A DNA stretch of 64,000 nucleotides, from the NCBI GenBank assembly GCA_039809495.1, contig JBDHVC010000009.1, positions 47,401 to 111,400 on the forward strand, in the 5' to 3' direction. Shown piece after piece: positions 19,383 to 29,004 of this stretch. The notes beneath the pieces are model-generated. The model searched no databases, was not told the origin of the DNA, and was given only the letters and a program-made list of their open reading frames with translations. A program made the translations under genes and the position numbers. This DNA comes from JAFLCL01 sp039809495. Its GTDB lineage: Bacteria; Myxococcota_A; Polyangia; Polyangiales; Sandaracinaceae. Numbering within the stretch: position 1 is the first letter of the stretch; each line of letters starts with the position of its first letter.

Positions 19383-19504
19383 CCGAGAATGCAGGAACCT
19401 GCCGTTCCGTTGATGGACGATGGCCCGTGTGACACCATCGGAAGAGCGCTCGCCCGGGCGGTGTTCACGCACGCGACCGCACCGGCGCCTGCCTCGAGGT
19501 CTAC

Positions 19505-21436
<1,932 letters not shown>

Positions 21437-21505
21437 AGAGGTCACGCTTCGAGCGCTGATCCTCGGAGATCAGAGAAGAAGGTCGATACGACGCGAGGTC
21501 TTCCC

Positions 21506-22462
21506 ATGAGCGGGGTGAGCGACGAGCCGAGCGAGCGAGGTGGCTCGAGGGGCTCGTCCGTCGCCCGAGCGGGTGGGGGAGAGGTGGAGGTCTGGGGCGT
21601 CCTCAACGTGACGCCGGACTCGTTCAGCGACGGGGGCGCGCACTTCGAGCGGGACGCGGCCGTGGCTCACGGGCTTCGGATGTCGCGGGAGGGCGCGAGC
21701 GTGATCGACGTCGGCGGCGCCTCGTCGCGACCGCGCGGGCGCACCTACGGGGAGGGCGCGGCGAAGATCGACGTCGAGGAGGAGCTGCGCCGGACGATCC
21801 CCGTGATCGAGGCGCTCGCGCGCGCGGACGAGGGCCTGACGATCAGCGTCGACACGACCGAGGCGGAGGTGGCGGAGGCCGCGCTCGCCGCGGGCGCGCG
21901 CATCGTGAACGACGTGTCGATGGGGCGCTCCGAGGCGCTCCTCGACGTCTGCGCGGCGCACGGGGCGGAGCTCGTGCTCATGCACACGCGCGCGGACGGC
22001 CGGATCGACGAGGAGACGACGCGCTATGGCGACGTCGTCCAGGACGTCGAGGACGAGCTCCGACGCGCCGTCGATCGCGCGCTCGGGCGGGGCGTGCTCG
22101 AGGGGCGGATCTGGATCGATCCTGGCCTCGGCTTCGCGAAGAGCGCCGAGCAGTCCATGGCGCTCCTTCGCGCGACGCCGCGCCTCGCGTCGCTCGGCTG
22201 GCCGCTCCTCGTCGGCGCGTCGCGCAAGTCCTTCCTCGGCGTCTTCGCAGCGCCGCCCGGCGCTCCGACGCCGAGCCCGACCGAGCGCCTCGGGGCGAGC
22301 CTCGCCGCCGCGTCGCTCGCCGCGCTCCTCGGCGCTCGCGGCGTGCGCGTCCACGACGTCCGCGAGAGCGCTCAGGCCGTCCGGATCGGGCGTCGAGCGC
22401 GTGGGCGCGCGAGCGAGCCCTCCGCCGTCTCGCTCGGGATCGGGCCCGCGGAGGCGCGATGA
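21506..22462 (+). CDS. folP: Dihydropteroate synthase
   Basis: 318 residues. Condenses 6-hydroxymethyl-dihydropterin pyrophosphate with p-aminobenzoate in folate synthesis. GVLNVTPDSFSDGG, IDVGGASSRPRG (GG in place of the common GGEST), ISVDTTEAEVAEAAL, IVNDVS, IWIDPGLGFAKS and VGASRKSFLG are the family blocks in order. The C-terminus is about 20 residues longer than usual and Arg-rich. Its last bases overlap the cdaA start (ATGA), as in other folP-cdaA clusters. Confidence 0.96.
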   Translation: MSGVSDEPSERGGSRGSSVARAGGGEVEVWGVLNVTPDSFSDGGAHFERDAAVAHGLRMSREGASVIDVGGASSRPRGRTYGEGAAKIDVEEELRRTIPVIEALARADEGLTISVDTTEAEVAEAALAAGARIVNDVSMGRSEALLDVCAAHGAELVLMHTRADGRIDEETTRYGDVVQDVEDELRRAVDRALGRGVLEGRIWIDPGLGFAKSAEQSMALLRATPRLASLGWPLLVGASRKSFLGVFAAPPGAPTPSPTERLGASLAAASLAALLGARGVRVHDVRESAQAVRIGRRARGRASEPSAVSLGIGPAEAR

Positions 22463-23412
22463 ACGGCTTCGTCCAGTCGTTCCTCGAGCAGAGCCCCGGG
22501 CGCCTCGCGCTCGACGTGCTCGACGTGCTCGTCGTCGCGTTCCTCATCTACCGGCTGCTCTTGCTCGTCCGCGGCACGCGCGCGATGCAGATGGCGGTGG
22601 GCCTCGGCCTCGTCTTCGTCGTCTACCAGGCGGCGCGGCAATTCGGCCTCTACACCCTCTACACGCTGCTCAACGCGTTCCTCACCTACCTCGTCCTGCT
22701 GGTCGTCGTCCTCTTCCAGAACGACATCCGCCGCATGCTGATGCGCGTCGGGACGCGCCCGCTCTTCCGCGCCTCGCGGCACCAGCGCGACGTGGAGGTC
22801 GTCGACGGGGTCGTGAAGGCCGCCGTCGCGCTCTCGCACAAGCGCATCGGCGCGCTCATCGTGTTCGAGCAGAACGCGATGCTCGACGAGTTCGTCCAGC
22901 ACGGCACGGTCATCGACGCCGCCGTGTCGAAGGAGCTGCTCTACTCGCTCTTCGTCCCGAGCCACGAGAACCCGATGCACGACGGCGCGGTGCTCATCCG
23001 CGAGGGCAGGATCTGGCAGGGGGGCGCGTTCCTCCCGCTCACCGGTAGCCGGAAGCTCGATCGCTCGATGGGCACGCGCCACCGCGCCGCGATCGGCATC
23101 TCGGAGGAGACGGACGCGGTCGTCGTCGTCGTGTCCGAGGAGCGCGGCGCGATCGGGATCTGCTTCAACGGCAACATCATCCGCGATCTCGACGCGACGT
23201 CGCTTCGTCAGGGCCTGCTCGGCCTCTTCGAGGCCTCCACGAAGAAGCGCGCTGGCGCCAAGCGGAGCGAGAGCGGCCGGCTGAGCGCGCCGCCGCCGTC
23301 GAGCCCCAAGGAGCGCCCCTCGAGCCCCGGCTCGCTCGACGACGAGCGCCCGCGCGTCGTGCCGCTCCCCGAGGGCGCCGTGGCGCACGACAGCCAACCG
23401 GACGAGACCTGA
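22459..23412 (+). CDS. cdaA: Diadenylate cyclase (CdaA/DacA type)
   Basis: 317 residues. Makes the second messenger cyclic di-AMP from two ATP. Three transmembrane helices in residues about 18-88 precede the DisA_N/DAC domain. The catalytic DGA (175-177) and GTRHRAAIG (206-214) motifs are intact. The C-terminal 60 residues are Ser/Pro-rich and probably disordered. It overlaps folP by ATGA and its stop overlaps the cdaR start (TGATG), so the two should be made together. CdaR is the known membrane regulator of CdaA. No glmM follows, unlike in Firmicutes. Confidence 0.95.
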   Translation: MNGFVQSFLEQSPGRLALDVLDVLVVAFLIYRLLLLVRGTRAMQMAVGLGLVFVVYQAARQFGLYTLYTLLNAFLTYLVLLVVVLFQNDIRRMLMRVGTRPLFRASRHQRDVEVVDGVVKAAVALSHKRIGALIVFEQNAMLDEFVQHGTVIDAAVSKELLYSLFVPSHENPMHDGAVLIREGRIWQGGAFLPLTGSRKLDRSMGTRHRAAIGISEETDAVVVVVSEERGAIGICFNGNIIRDLDATSLRQGLLGLFEASTKKRAGAKRSESGRLSAPPPSSPKERPSSPGSLDDERPRVVPLPEGAVAHDSQPDET

Positions 23413-24389
23413 TGCCGACGCGGACGGAGCGGCGGCCCCTGCTCGAGGCGTTGCGTGGGCTCGTCTTCGACAACCTCGGCCTCAAGGCCACGGCGCTCGT
23501 CGCCGCCGTCGCGATCTTCGCGGTCGTGCGCGGCGCCGAGCCCGCGCAGCGCGCGATCTTCGTGGACGTCGTCGCCGTCACGCCTCCCGCGACGAGCGAT
23601 CGGATGCTGACGAGCGATCTCCCGGCGAGGGTCCGGCTCACGATCGCGGGGAGCCGCTCGATCCTGAACGCGATCCGCGCCGACGACATCGCCCCGGTTC
23701 AGATCGATCTCTCGAGCACGGACGCGAGCATCTACTACTTCGAGCCCGAGAGCTTCAGCTTGCCCGCGGGCGTTCAGATCACGCAGATCGCGCCTGCGAC
23801 CTTCCCGCTGAGCTGGGCGCGGCGTGGCAGCCGCGAGGTCTCGATCGTCGCGGCGCTCGAGGGCCGCCCCGATCCCGGGCTGATGCTGGTCGGCGCGCCC
23901 GACGTCCGGCCGAGCGTGACGGAGCTGCGCGGCGCCGCGCCCGACCTCTCGACCGTCACGCGCCTGACGACGGAGCCCATCGCGCTCGCCGGGCTCGCGG
24001 CGGGGACCTACGAGCGCCGCGTCGGGCTCACCCGCCTGCCTCCCCACGTCGAGAACGTGGGCGACGCGACCGTCACCGTGTCGTTCGAGCTCGTCGAGGA
24101 GCTGGTCGAGCGCTCGATCGCGCGGCTCGACGTCGCCGTGGTGGGAGGCGAGGTCCGCGAGCTCCGCCCGCAGCGGGCGCGCGTGACGCTGCGAGGCCCA
24201 CCGCGCGTGACCGACGGCCTCGACGTCGCGAGCGTCGTCCCCTACGTGGACGTGAGCGCGCTCGATCCGGAGCGCGGAGCGCAGTCGCTCCCCGTGCGCG
24301 TGCGAGGGATCCCCGATGGAGCGACCCTCGTCCGCGTCGAGCCGAGCGAGGTGCTCGCGACTCCACACCCAGCGTCGCCGCACCGCTGA
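23412..24389 (+). CDS. cdaR: YbbR-domain protein, CdaA regulator
   Basis: 325 residues: a short cytoplasmic start, one transmembrane helix (LGLKATALVAAVAIFAVVRG, about residues 23-42), then extracytoplasmic YbbR-like beta domains. The first contains RVRLTIAGSRSILNAI and a later repeat has RARVTLRGPPRVTDGL. In characterised systems CdaR binds and modulates CdaA. The overlap with cdaA supports that role here. The stop is part of a stop-to-stop palindrome with the next convergent gene. Confidence 0.9.
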   Translation: MPTRTERRPLLEALRGLVFDNLGLKATALVAAVAIFAVVRGAEPAQRAIFVDVVAVTPPATSDRMLTSDLPARVRLTIAGSRSILNAIRADDIAPVQIDLSSTDASIYYFEPESFSLPAGVQITQIAPATFPLSWARRGSREVSIVAALEGRPDPGLMLVGAPDVRPSVTELRGAAPDLSTVTRLTTEPIALAGLAAGTYERRVGLTRLPPHVENVGDATVTVSFELVEELVERSIARLDVAVVGGEVRELRPQRARVTLRGPPRVTDGLDVASVVPYVDVSALDPERGAQSLPVRVRGIPDGATLVRVEPSEVLATPHPASPHR

Positions 24390-24426
24390 CGGCGCGCAGC
24401 TCAGGCGAGGGGAGGTGGCGCGGTCA
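24387..24426. terminator. Stop-to-stop imperfect palindrome between cdaR and a convergent lipoprotein gene
   Basis: It starts with the cdaR stop in TGACGGCGC and ends with GCGCGGTCA, the complement of the opposing stop. The 9-nt ends pair with one mismatch around about 20 purine-rich bases. The layout repeats that of the 49-bp palindrome at 16706. The arms are shorter, so terminator strength is uncertain. Confidence 0.55.
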
Positions 24427-25323
24427 GAGCAGGACGGGCGCCCGCGTCGTGACGCCGGCCCCCCAGAAGCGGTCGGTGCCCGTGTCGGTCGTCGCGAGCC
24501 GCCCCGCGCCCGTCGCGCGATCGATCTCGATGAGCTGCCCGGAATTCGAGAAGCCGTAGACCGAGCGGCCCCAGTAGCCGAGCCCGAAGATCTGGCGGAA
24601 ATTCAGCCCGCCCCCGCGGATCGGGCCGATCACGCGGATCGTGCTGCGGCCCGCCGTGTCGAAGGTGATCTGCGCGAGCGTGTCGTACTCGGTGTCGTCG
24701 GCGCGTCGGATCGTGGCGTAGGTCGCGCCCTCGACCGAGACCACGTCGCCGCTCGAGAGCCAGCCGTCGGGGTAGTCGCCCAGGTGGCGCACGTCGCCCG
24801 TGCGCGGATCGATCTCGTAGTAGGCGCCCATGTTCGTCGCGCCGAGGAGCACCTCCGTGGAGCCGAGGGTGCCCGGCGCGAGGAAGCTGAGCGCGTAGAA
24901 TTGCTCGCGCTCCGCGACGTCGAAGACGCGGATCCGGGTCGCGATCGCCGTGGCGGGATCGACCGAGAAGAGAGCGTCCGCGCTCGTCGTGTAGACGTCG
25001 CCGGCGGCGTTCACCGCGAGATCCACCATGTCCGGAGCGTTCCCTCCGCCTGGCAGGGTGAACCGGCCGACCTCCGTCACCGTGTTCGTGAAGGGCGAGA
25101 AGGAGAAGAGGACCTTGGGCGAGTGCGCGTAGATCACCGTGTCCTCGAGGGGAGTCCCGGCGTCGGGGAGGGGGCCCGTGTCGTAGCGCAGGGCGGCGGC
25201 GTCGGGGCCGCCGTCGTAGGTGACGCTCCCGGCGTCGGGCACCGAGGAGGGGCCACGCGTGACGCACGAGGTCGAGGCGAGCGCGAGGACGAGCGCCGAG
25301 GCGGAGGTGAGCGGCCGAAGCAT
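24424..25323 (-). CDS. Lipoprotein, probable beta-propeller-like repeat protein
   Basis: 299 residues from the ATG at 25323, where a lipoprotein signal begins and ends in STSC (Cys20). After a short Asp/Gly/Pro linker with 'PDAG' motifs typical of myxobacterial exported proteins, the chain shows repeated units such as KVLFSFSPFTNTV, DALFSVDPATAIA, GAYYEIDPRTGDV and GQLIEIDRATGAG. The spacing suggests propeller blades of the PQQ/NHL sort. No catalytic motif is seen. It is a single gene, separated by 61 bp from the upstream export cluster. Confidence 0.82.
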   Translation of the reverse strand: MLRPLTSASALVLALASTSCVTRGPSSVPDAGSVTYDGGPDAAALRYDTGPLPDAGTPLEDTVIYAHSPKVLFSFSPFTNTVTEVGRFTLPGGGNAPDMVDLAVNAAGDVYTTSADALFSVDPATAIATRIRVFDVAEREQFYALSFLAPGTLGSTEVLLGATNMGAYYEIDPRTGDVRHLGDYPDGWLSSGDVVSVEGATYATIRRADDTEYDTLAQITFDTAGRSTIRVIGPIRGGGLNFRQIFGLGYWGRSVYGFSNSGQLIEIDRATGAGRLATTDTGTDRFWGAGVTTRAPVLL

Positions 25324-25384
25324 GATGAGCCGTGCTCTCACCTGGCGGCGGCTCGACGTCAAGCCGAGGGCCTCGAGCCCCGGC

Positions 25385-25714
25385 TCACGGCGGGACCGGC
25401 CGTAGCTCGACGCGGATCGTCGTCGTCCCGGGCGGGAGCTCGACGTCGAGATCGTGGGGGAAGTAGCCCTCGGCGACGATCGTGAAGCGGCGCGGGCCCG
25501 CGCGGAGCTCGATCGGTCGCGTCGAGAGCACGCGCGCGCCGCCGAGGAAGCGCTCGTCGGTGTAGACGCGCGCCTCGAGCGGCTCGACGAGGAAGCGGAC
25601 GCTGGCCATCGCGTGGACCGGGGCGCGCGCGCCACAGCCGCCCGCGCCGATCGCGGGCGCACCGAGGAGGAGGAGCGCGGAGAGGAGCTGGGCAGAGGGG
25701 AGGCGCTTCGTCAT
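25385..25714 (-). CDS. Small lipoprotein with PEGA-like domain
   Basis: 109 residues. The ATG at 25714 overlaps the upstream stop (ATGA) and is followed by a lipoprotein signal ending in GAGGC (Cys27). An ATG seven codons earlier is possible but less likely. The mature part (RFLVEPLEARVYTDERFLGG, later GPRRFTIVAEGYFPHDLDVELPPG) resembles a PEGA domain, a beta-sandwich often found in cell-surface proteins of this group. It is the last of three overlapping genes. Confidence 0.8.
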   Translation of the reverse strand: MTKRLPSAQLLSALLLLGAPAIGAGGCGARAPVHAMASVRFLVEPLEARVYTDERFLGGARVLSTRPIELRAGPRRFTIVAEGYFPHDLDVELPPGTTTIRVELRPVPP

Positions 25715-26157
25715 CGATCGCTCGAACGATGCCATGGGGTGCCGCGAGCATCGAACGCGTCGCGCAGCGGCTGCAAGGGACAGCGCACCTCGACGACGGC
25801 GGAGCCGTCGGCGCGGGGGCGAACGCGCGTGATGGCCGCGTGCGCGGAGAGCGCGTCGTGGGTCGCCTGCGCCTCACGTGGCGTCGCGCTCGAGCGCGAG
25901 AGCGCGTCGTCGGCCCAGCGCGAGAGCATCGCCATCGCGCGCTCCAAGGCCCGCCGGCGGGCGGCGAGGCGAGCCGCCGCGAGGGGGCCGTCGTCGTCGT
26001 GGGCGGCGCCGACGGCGACGACCGACACCTCGTCGCCGACGACGACGGGCGAAAGCTCCGTCCACCCGACCGTCGACTGAGCGCGCGCCGCTCGGACGAG
26101 GCCGAAGGCCACGCCCGTCGCGACGAGGAAGGAGCGGCGCGAGGGGGGCGACGTCAT
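25711..26157 (-). CDS. Tat-exported hypothetical protein
   Basis: 148 residues. The N-terminus PSRRSFLVATGVAFGLVRAARA is a twin-arginine signal (Arg7-Arg8) with an AxA cleavage site. The mature part has an Ala/Arg-rich helix and a short beta section ending VEVRCPLQPLRDAF. I recognise no family. It overlaps its neighbours on both sides by ATGA, so it is translationally coupled to the parvulin upstream and the PEGA lipoprotein downstream. A role in the envelope is likely, but nothing more specific is supported. Confidence 0.78.
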   Translation of the reverse strand: MTSPPSRRSFLVATGVAFGLVRAARAQSTVGWTELSPVVVGDEVSVVAVGAAHDDDGPLAAARLAARRRALERAMAMLSRWADDALSRSSATPREAQATHDALSAHAAITRVRPRADGSAVVEVRCPLQPLRDAFDARGTPWHRSSDR

Positions 26158-27035
26158 CGCACGCGCTGGATGACGTGGAACCCGAATTCCGTCTCGATCG
26201 GCTCGCTGATCGCGCCGACGTCGAGCGCGAAGAGCGCGGCCTCGTAGGCGGGCGCGAGCCTCCCGCGACCCGCCCAGCCGATCTGCCCGCCGCGCTCGGC
26301 GCTCGCGTCCTCGCTCTCGCGGCGCGCGATCGCGTCGAAGTCGGCGCCTCGCGCGACGAGCTCGGCTCTCAGCGCCGCCGCGCGCGCGCGCGCCTCCTCG
26401 CGCGTGCGGGTGATCTCGGGTCCTGCGTTGCGAGCGCCGGCGAAGCGCACGAGCACGTGTCGGCTGTAGCGGAGCTCGGTCGGGCAGCGACGCGCGATGA
26501 CCCACCCGTAGGGCGCCTCGATGACCTCCGAGGTCTCACCCGGCTGGAGCGCGAAGACGCGATCGCGGATCGCGCGGTGCTGCTCGGGCCACTCCTCGCG
26601 GGCGTAGGTGCCGACGAGGCCGCCTCGCGCGCCGCTCGATCGCGCGTCGGAGCTCTCGCGGGCGATGTCGGGGAGCTCGCGCGCGCCCGACTCGATGCTC
26701 GCGAGCAGCGACTCGGCGAGCACGCGAGCGTCGGCCTCTGAGCGCGTGATCGTGCTCGGGGCGGCGAGCGCGCCCTGCCACGCGACCACCACGATCTGCG
26801 CGCAGACCTCGTCGCTCGGCGCGGGCGGCAGGCCCTCGACGACGGGCTCGGCGCCCGCCGTCGGGCTCGGCTCGACCCGAGGCTCGAGGCTCCGATCCCG
26901 CACGGGCTGCTCCGTGGGCGTCGCGCTCGCCGCCGTCGCCTGGTTCACCCCCGTCGCACCCGCGGGCGGCGTCTCCTCCGTTGCGCAGCCGGCGAGGAGC
27001 ACGAAGGCCAACCCGACGATCCCGAGCGTTCGCAT
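26154..27035 (-). CDS. Peptidyl-prolyl cis-trans isomerase lipoprotein, two parvulin domains
   Basis: 293 residues. The ATG at 27035 starts a lipoprotein signal ending in LLAGC (Cys17). After a Pro/Ala linker come two PpiC-type rotamase domains. The first is about residues 90-190 and ends in EVIEAPYGWVIARRC. The second is about 195-293, with YSRHVLVRFAG, GQIGWAGRGRL and EFGFHVIQRVR. It probably helps fold outer-membrane or periplasmic proteins. The stop overlaps the following Tat protein gene, making a short export operon. Confidence 0.9.
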   Translation of the reverse strand: MRTLGIVGLAFVLLAGCATEETPPAGATGVNQATAASATPTEQPVRDRSLEPRVEPSPTAGAEPVVEGLPPAPSDEVCAQIVVVAWQGALAAPSTITRSEADARVLAESLLASIESGARELPDIARESSDARSSGARGGLVGTYAREEWPEQHRAIRDRVFALQPGETSEVIEAPYGWVIARRCPTELRYSRHVLVRFAGARNAGPEITRTREEARARAAALRAELVARGADFDAIARRESEDASAERGGQIGWAGRGRLAPAYEAALFALDVGAISEPIETEFGFHVIQRVR

Positions 27036-27082
27036 GCCGCGAGCGTAACGCGAGCGGGCGCGGTTCGTCCCCGCCCCGCGCA

Positions 27083-28822
27083 TCAAGCGACGGGCTTGAA
27101 CGCGCCGGTCTGGTCCGCGGCGCGCGCGGGCTGGCTCGCGGCCGGGAACTGCGCCTCCTCACGCCGCATCTCCTCGAGCAGATCGGCGCACTCGGGGCGC
27201 CCTCGCAGGTGCCCGAGCAAGAGGGCGGACGCGTCGATGAACGCCTTCTCGTAGCTCAGCGCCTCGCGCACCCGCGTCGTGATGCGCTCCCGTCCGGCGC
27301 CGAGATCGTTCTCGAGCGCGTCCCCGTAGCGCTGAAGCTGCGCGCGCAGCTCGTCGATCTGCCGCCGGAGATCCTGCGCGCTCTGCTCCTTCGCGAGCGC
27401 GCGCTGGTTGGCGTCGGCGGTGACGTCCGAGAGCGCCTCGGCCTTGCCGCGGGCGGCGGTGGCCGCCTCGAACGCCACGCGCCACCTCCGGAGATCACCG
27501 CCCGCTCGCTCGAGGGACTCGACCTCCTTCATGCTCGCCGCGTGCGTCGCGCGCTCGCTCGCGATGCGCTCTTGGAGCCTCGCGATGTGCTCGCGCTCGG
27601 CGCTCGCGTCGCGCAGCGTCCGCGACTCCTCCTCGGCCAGATCCTCGACCTTTCGGCCGATCTCCGCGCGGAGCGCCCGCCCCCGACGCTCGATCGCGTC
27701 GAGCTTGCGCTGGTAGCTCGCGAGCTCGCCCTCGAGCCGCGACGCGTGGGCCGAGACCTCCCAGACCTGGTTGTTCGCCTGCTGGAGCTCGTCGGGCACG
27801 CGACCGTTCGGGTAGGCCCGCGCGAGCATGCGCGAGAAGTACGCGGCGCGGCGGCTCCACTCCACGACGCCCGGAGTTGGCGGCGGGGGCGGGGGCGGCG
27901 GCTGGAGCGGCGCCGCGGGCTCCGACGAGGGCTGGACCTCCCACGTCGAGGGGAGGGTGCGCTGGAAGGCCTTGAGCTCCTCTTGGAGGTGGTGCCCGTC
28001 GCGGAAGCGGTTGCGCGGATCCTTCTCGAGGAGCTTGAGGATGATGTGCTCGGCCGCCGCGGGGAGGCTCTTCGCGATGCTCCGCGGCTTGGGCGGCGGC
28101 GCGCTCTTCTGCATCTCGAGGAGGGTGTCGCGGTCGGCGGAGCGGAACGGGAGCTGCCCCGTCGTCATCTCGAAAAAGAGGACGCCGAGCGCGTAGAGGT
28201 CGGAGGAGGGCATCGCGTCCTCACCGCGCGCCTGCTCGGGCGACATGTACTCGGGCGTCCCGAAGACCGAGCCCTTGGGCGCGAGGCGTGGATCGCGCGC
28301 GAGCGCCGCGAGGCCGAAGTCGAGGATCTTCACGAAGTCGCGGCGTCCGCCCTTCGCCGTCAGCATGATGTTGTCGCTCTTGAGGTCGCGATGGACGACC
28401 CCGAGATCGTGGGCGCGCGCGAGCGCGGCGCACATCTGCTCGAGGATGTCGGTCGCGCGCGCGAGCGGCATCGGGCCCTTCGCGATCTCGGAGCTGAGCG
28501 AGCTGCCGACGAGGTACTCCATCACCAGATAGAGCTCGTTGTCCTCGGTCTCGCCGACGTCGTGGATCTCGACGATGTGCGCGTGATCGACGCGGTTCGC
28601 GGCGCGCGCCTCGCGGAGCATCCAGGCGCGGAGGTGGGTCTCGCCCCGGAGATCGGGGCGGATGAGCTTGAGCGCCACCACGCGATCGATGAGGACGTGG
28701 CGGGCGCGGTACACGACGCCCATGCCTCCCTCGCCGAGGAGCGCCTCGAGCCGATAGCGCCCGGCTACGACCTTGCCGAGGTATCCATCCTTCGTCGCCT
28801 TCGCGGCCACCTTCGTCGTCAT
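27083..28822 (-). CDS. Ser/Thr protein kinase with C-terminal coiled coil
   Basis: 579 residues. A Hanks-type kinase domain occupies residues about 23-300: glycine loop GEGGMGVV (30-37), Lys52, HRDLKSDN (144-151), DFG (168-170) and GTPEYMSPEQARG, so it should be active. A Pro-rich hinge (about 310-320, eight prolines in a run) leads to a long Glu/Arg/Ala coiled coil (about 330-550). No transmembrane helix is seen, so it is cytoplasmic. It is divergent from another kinase gene across 182 bp, suggesting a shared control region. Substrates are unknown. Confidence 0.94.
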   Translation of the reverse strand: MTTKVAAKATKDGYLGKVVAGRYRLEALLGEGGMGVVYRARHVLIDRVVALKLIRPDLRGETHLRAWMLREARAANRVDHAHIVEIHDVGETEDNELYLVMEYLVGSSLSSEIAKGPMPLARATDILEQMCAALARAHDLGVVHRDLKSDNIMLTAKGGRRDFVKILDFGLAALARDPRLAPKGSVFGTPEYMSPEQARGEDAMPSSDLYALGVLFFEMTTGQLPFRSADRDTLLEMQKSAPPPKPRSIAKSLPAAAEHIILKLLEKDPRNRFRDGHHLQEELKAFQRTLPSTWEVQPSSEPAAPLQPPPPPPPPTPGVVEWSRRAAYFSRMLARAYPNGRVPDELQQANNQVWEVSAHASRLEGELASYQRKLDAIERRGRALRAEIGRKVEDLAEEESRTLRDASAEREHIARLQERIASERATHAASMKEVESLERAGGDLRRWRVAFEAATAARGKAEALSDVTADANQRALAKEQSAQDLRRQIDELRAQLQRYGDALENDLGAGRERITTRVREALSYEKAFIDASALLLGHLRGRPECADLLEEMRREEAQFPAASQPARAADQTGAFKPVA

Positions 28823-29004
28823 CCGGCGCGCATGATACCGGATCGCTCGCGCCGACGTGGAGGGGTTTCTCGGAGCGGGGCGCGCGCGTGCGGCTCACCG
28901 CGCCTTGTCGTATCCTCGAGGGAGCGGCGCGCGATGGGGGCGCCTCGCTCTTCGTGGTCGCTTCGCTTCTCCCCCTCGCGGTGGATCCCGCTCTCGGAGG
29001 TTCG

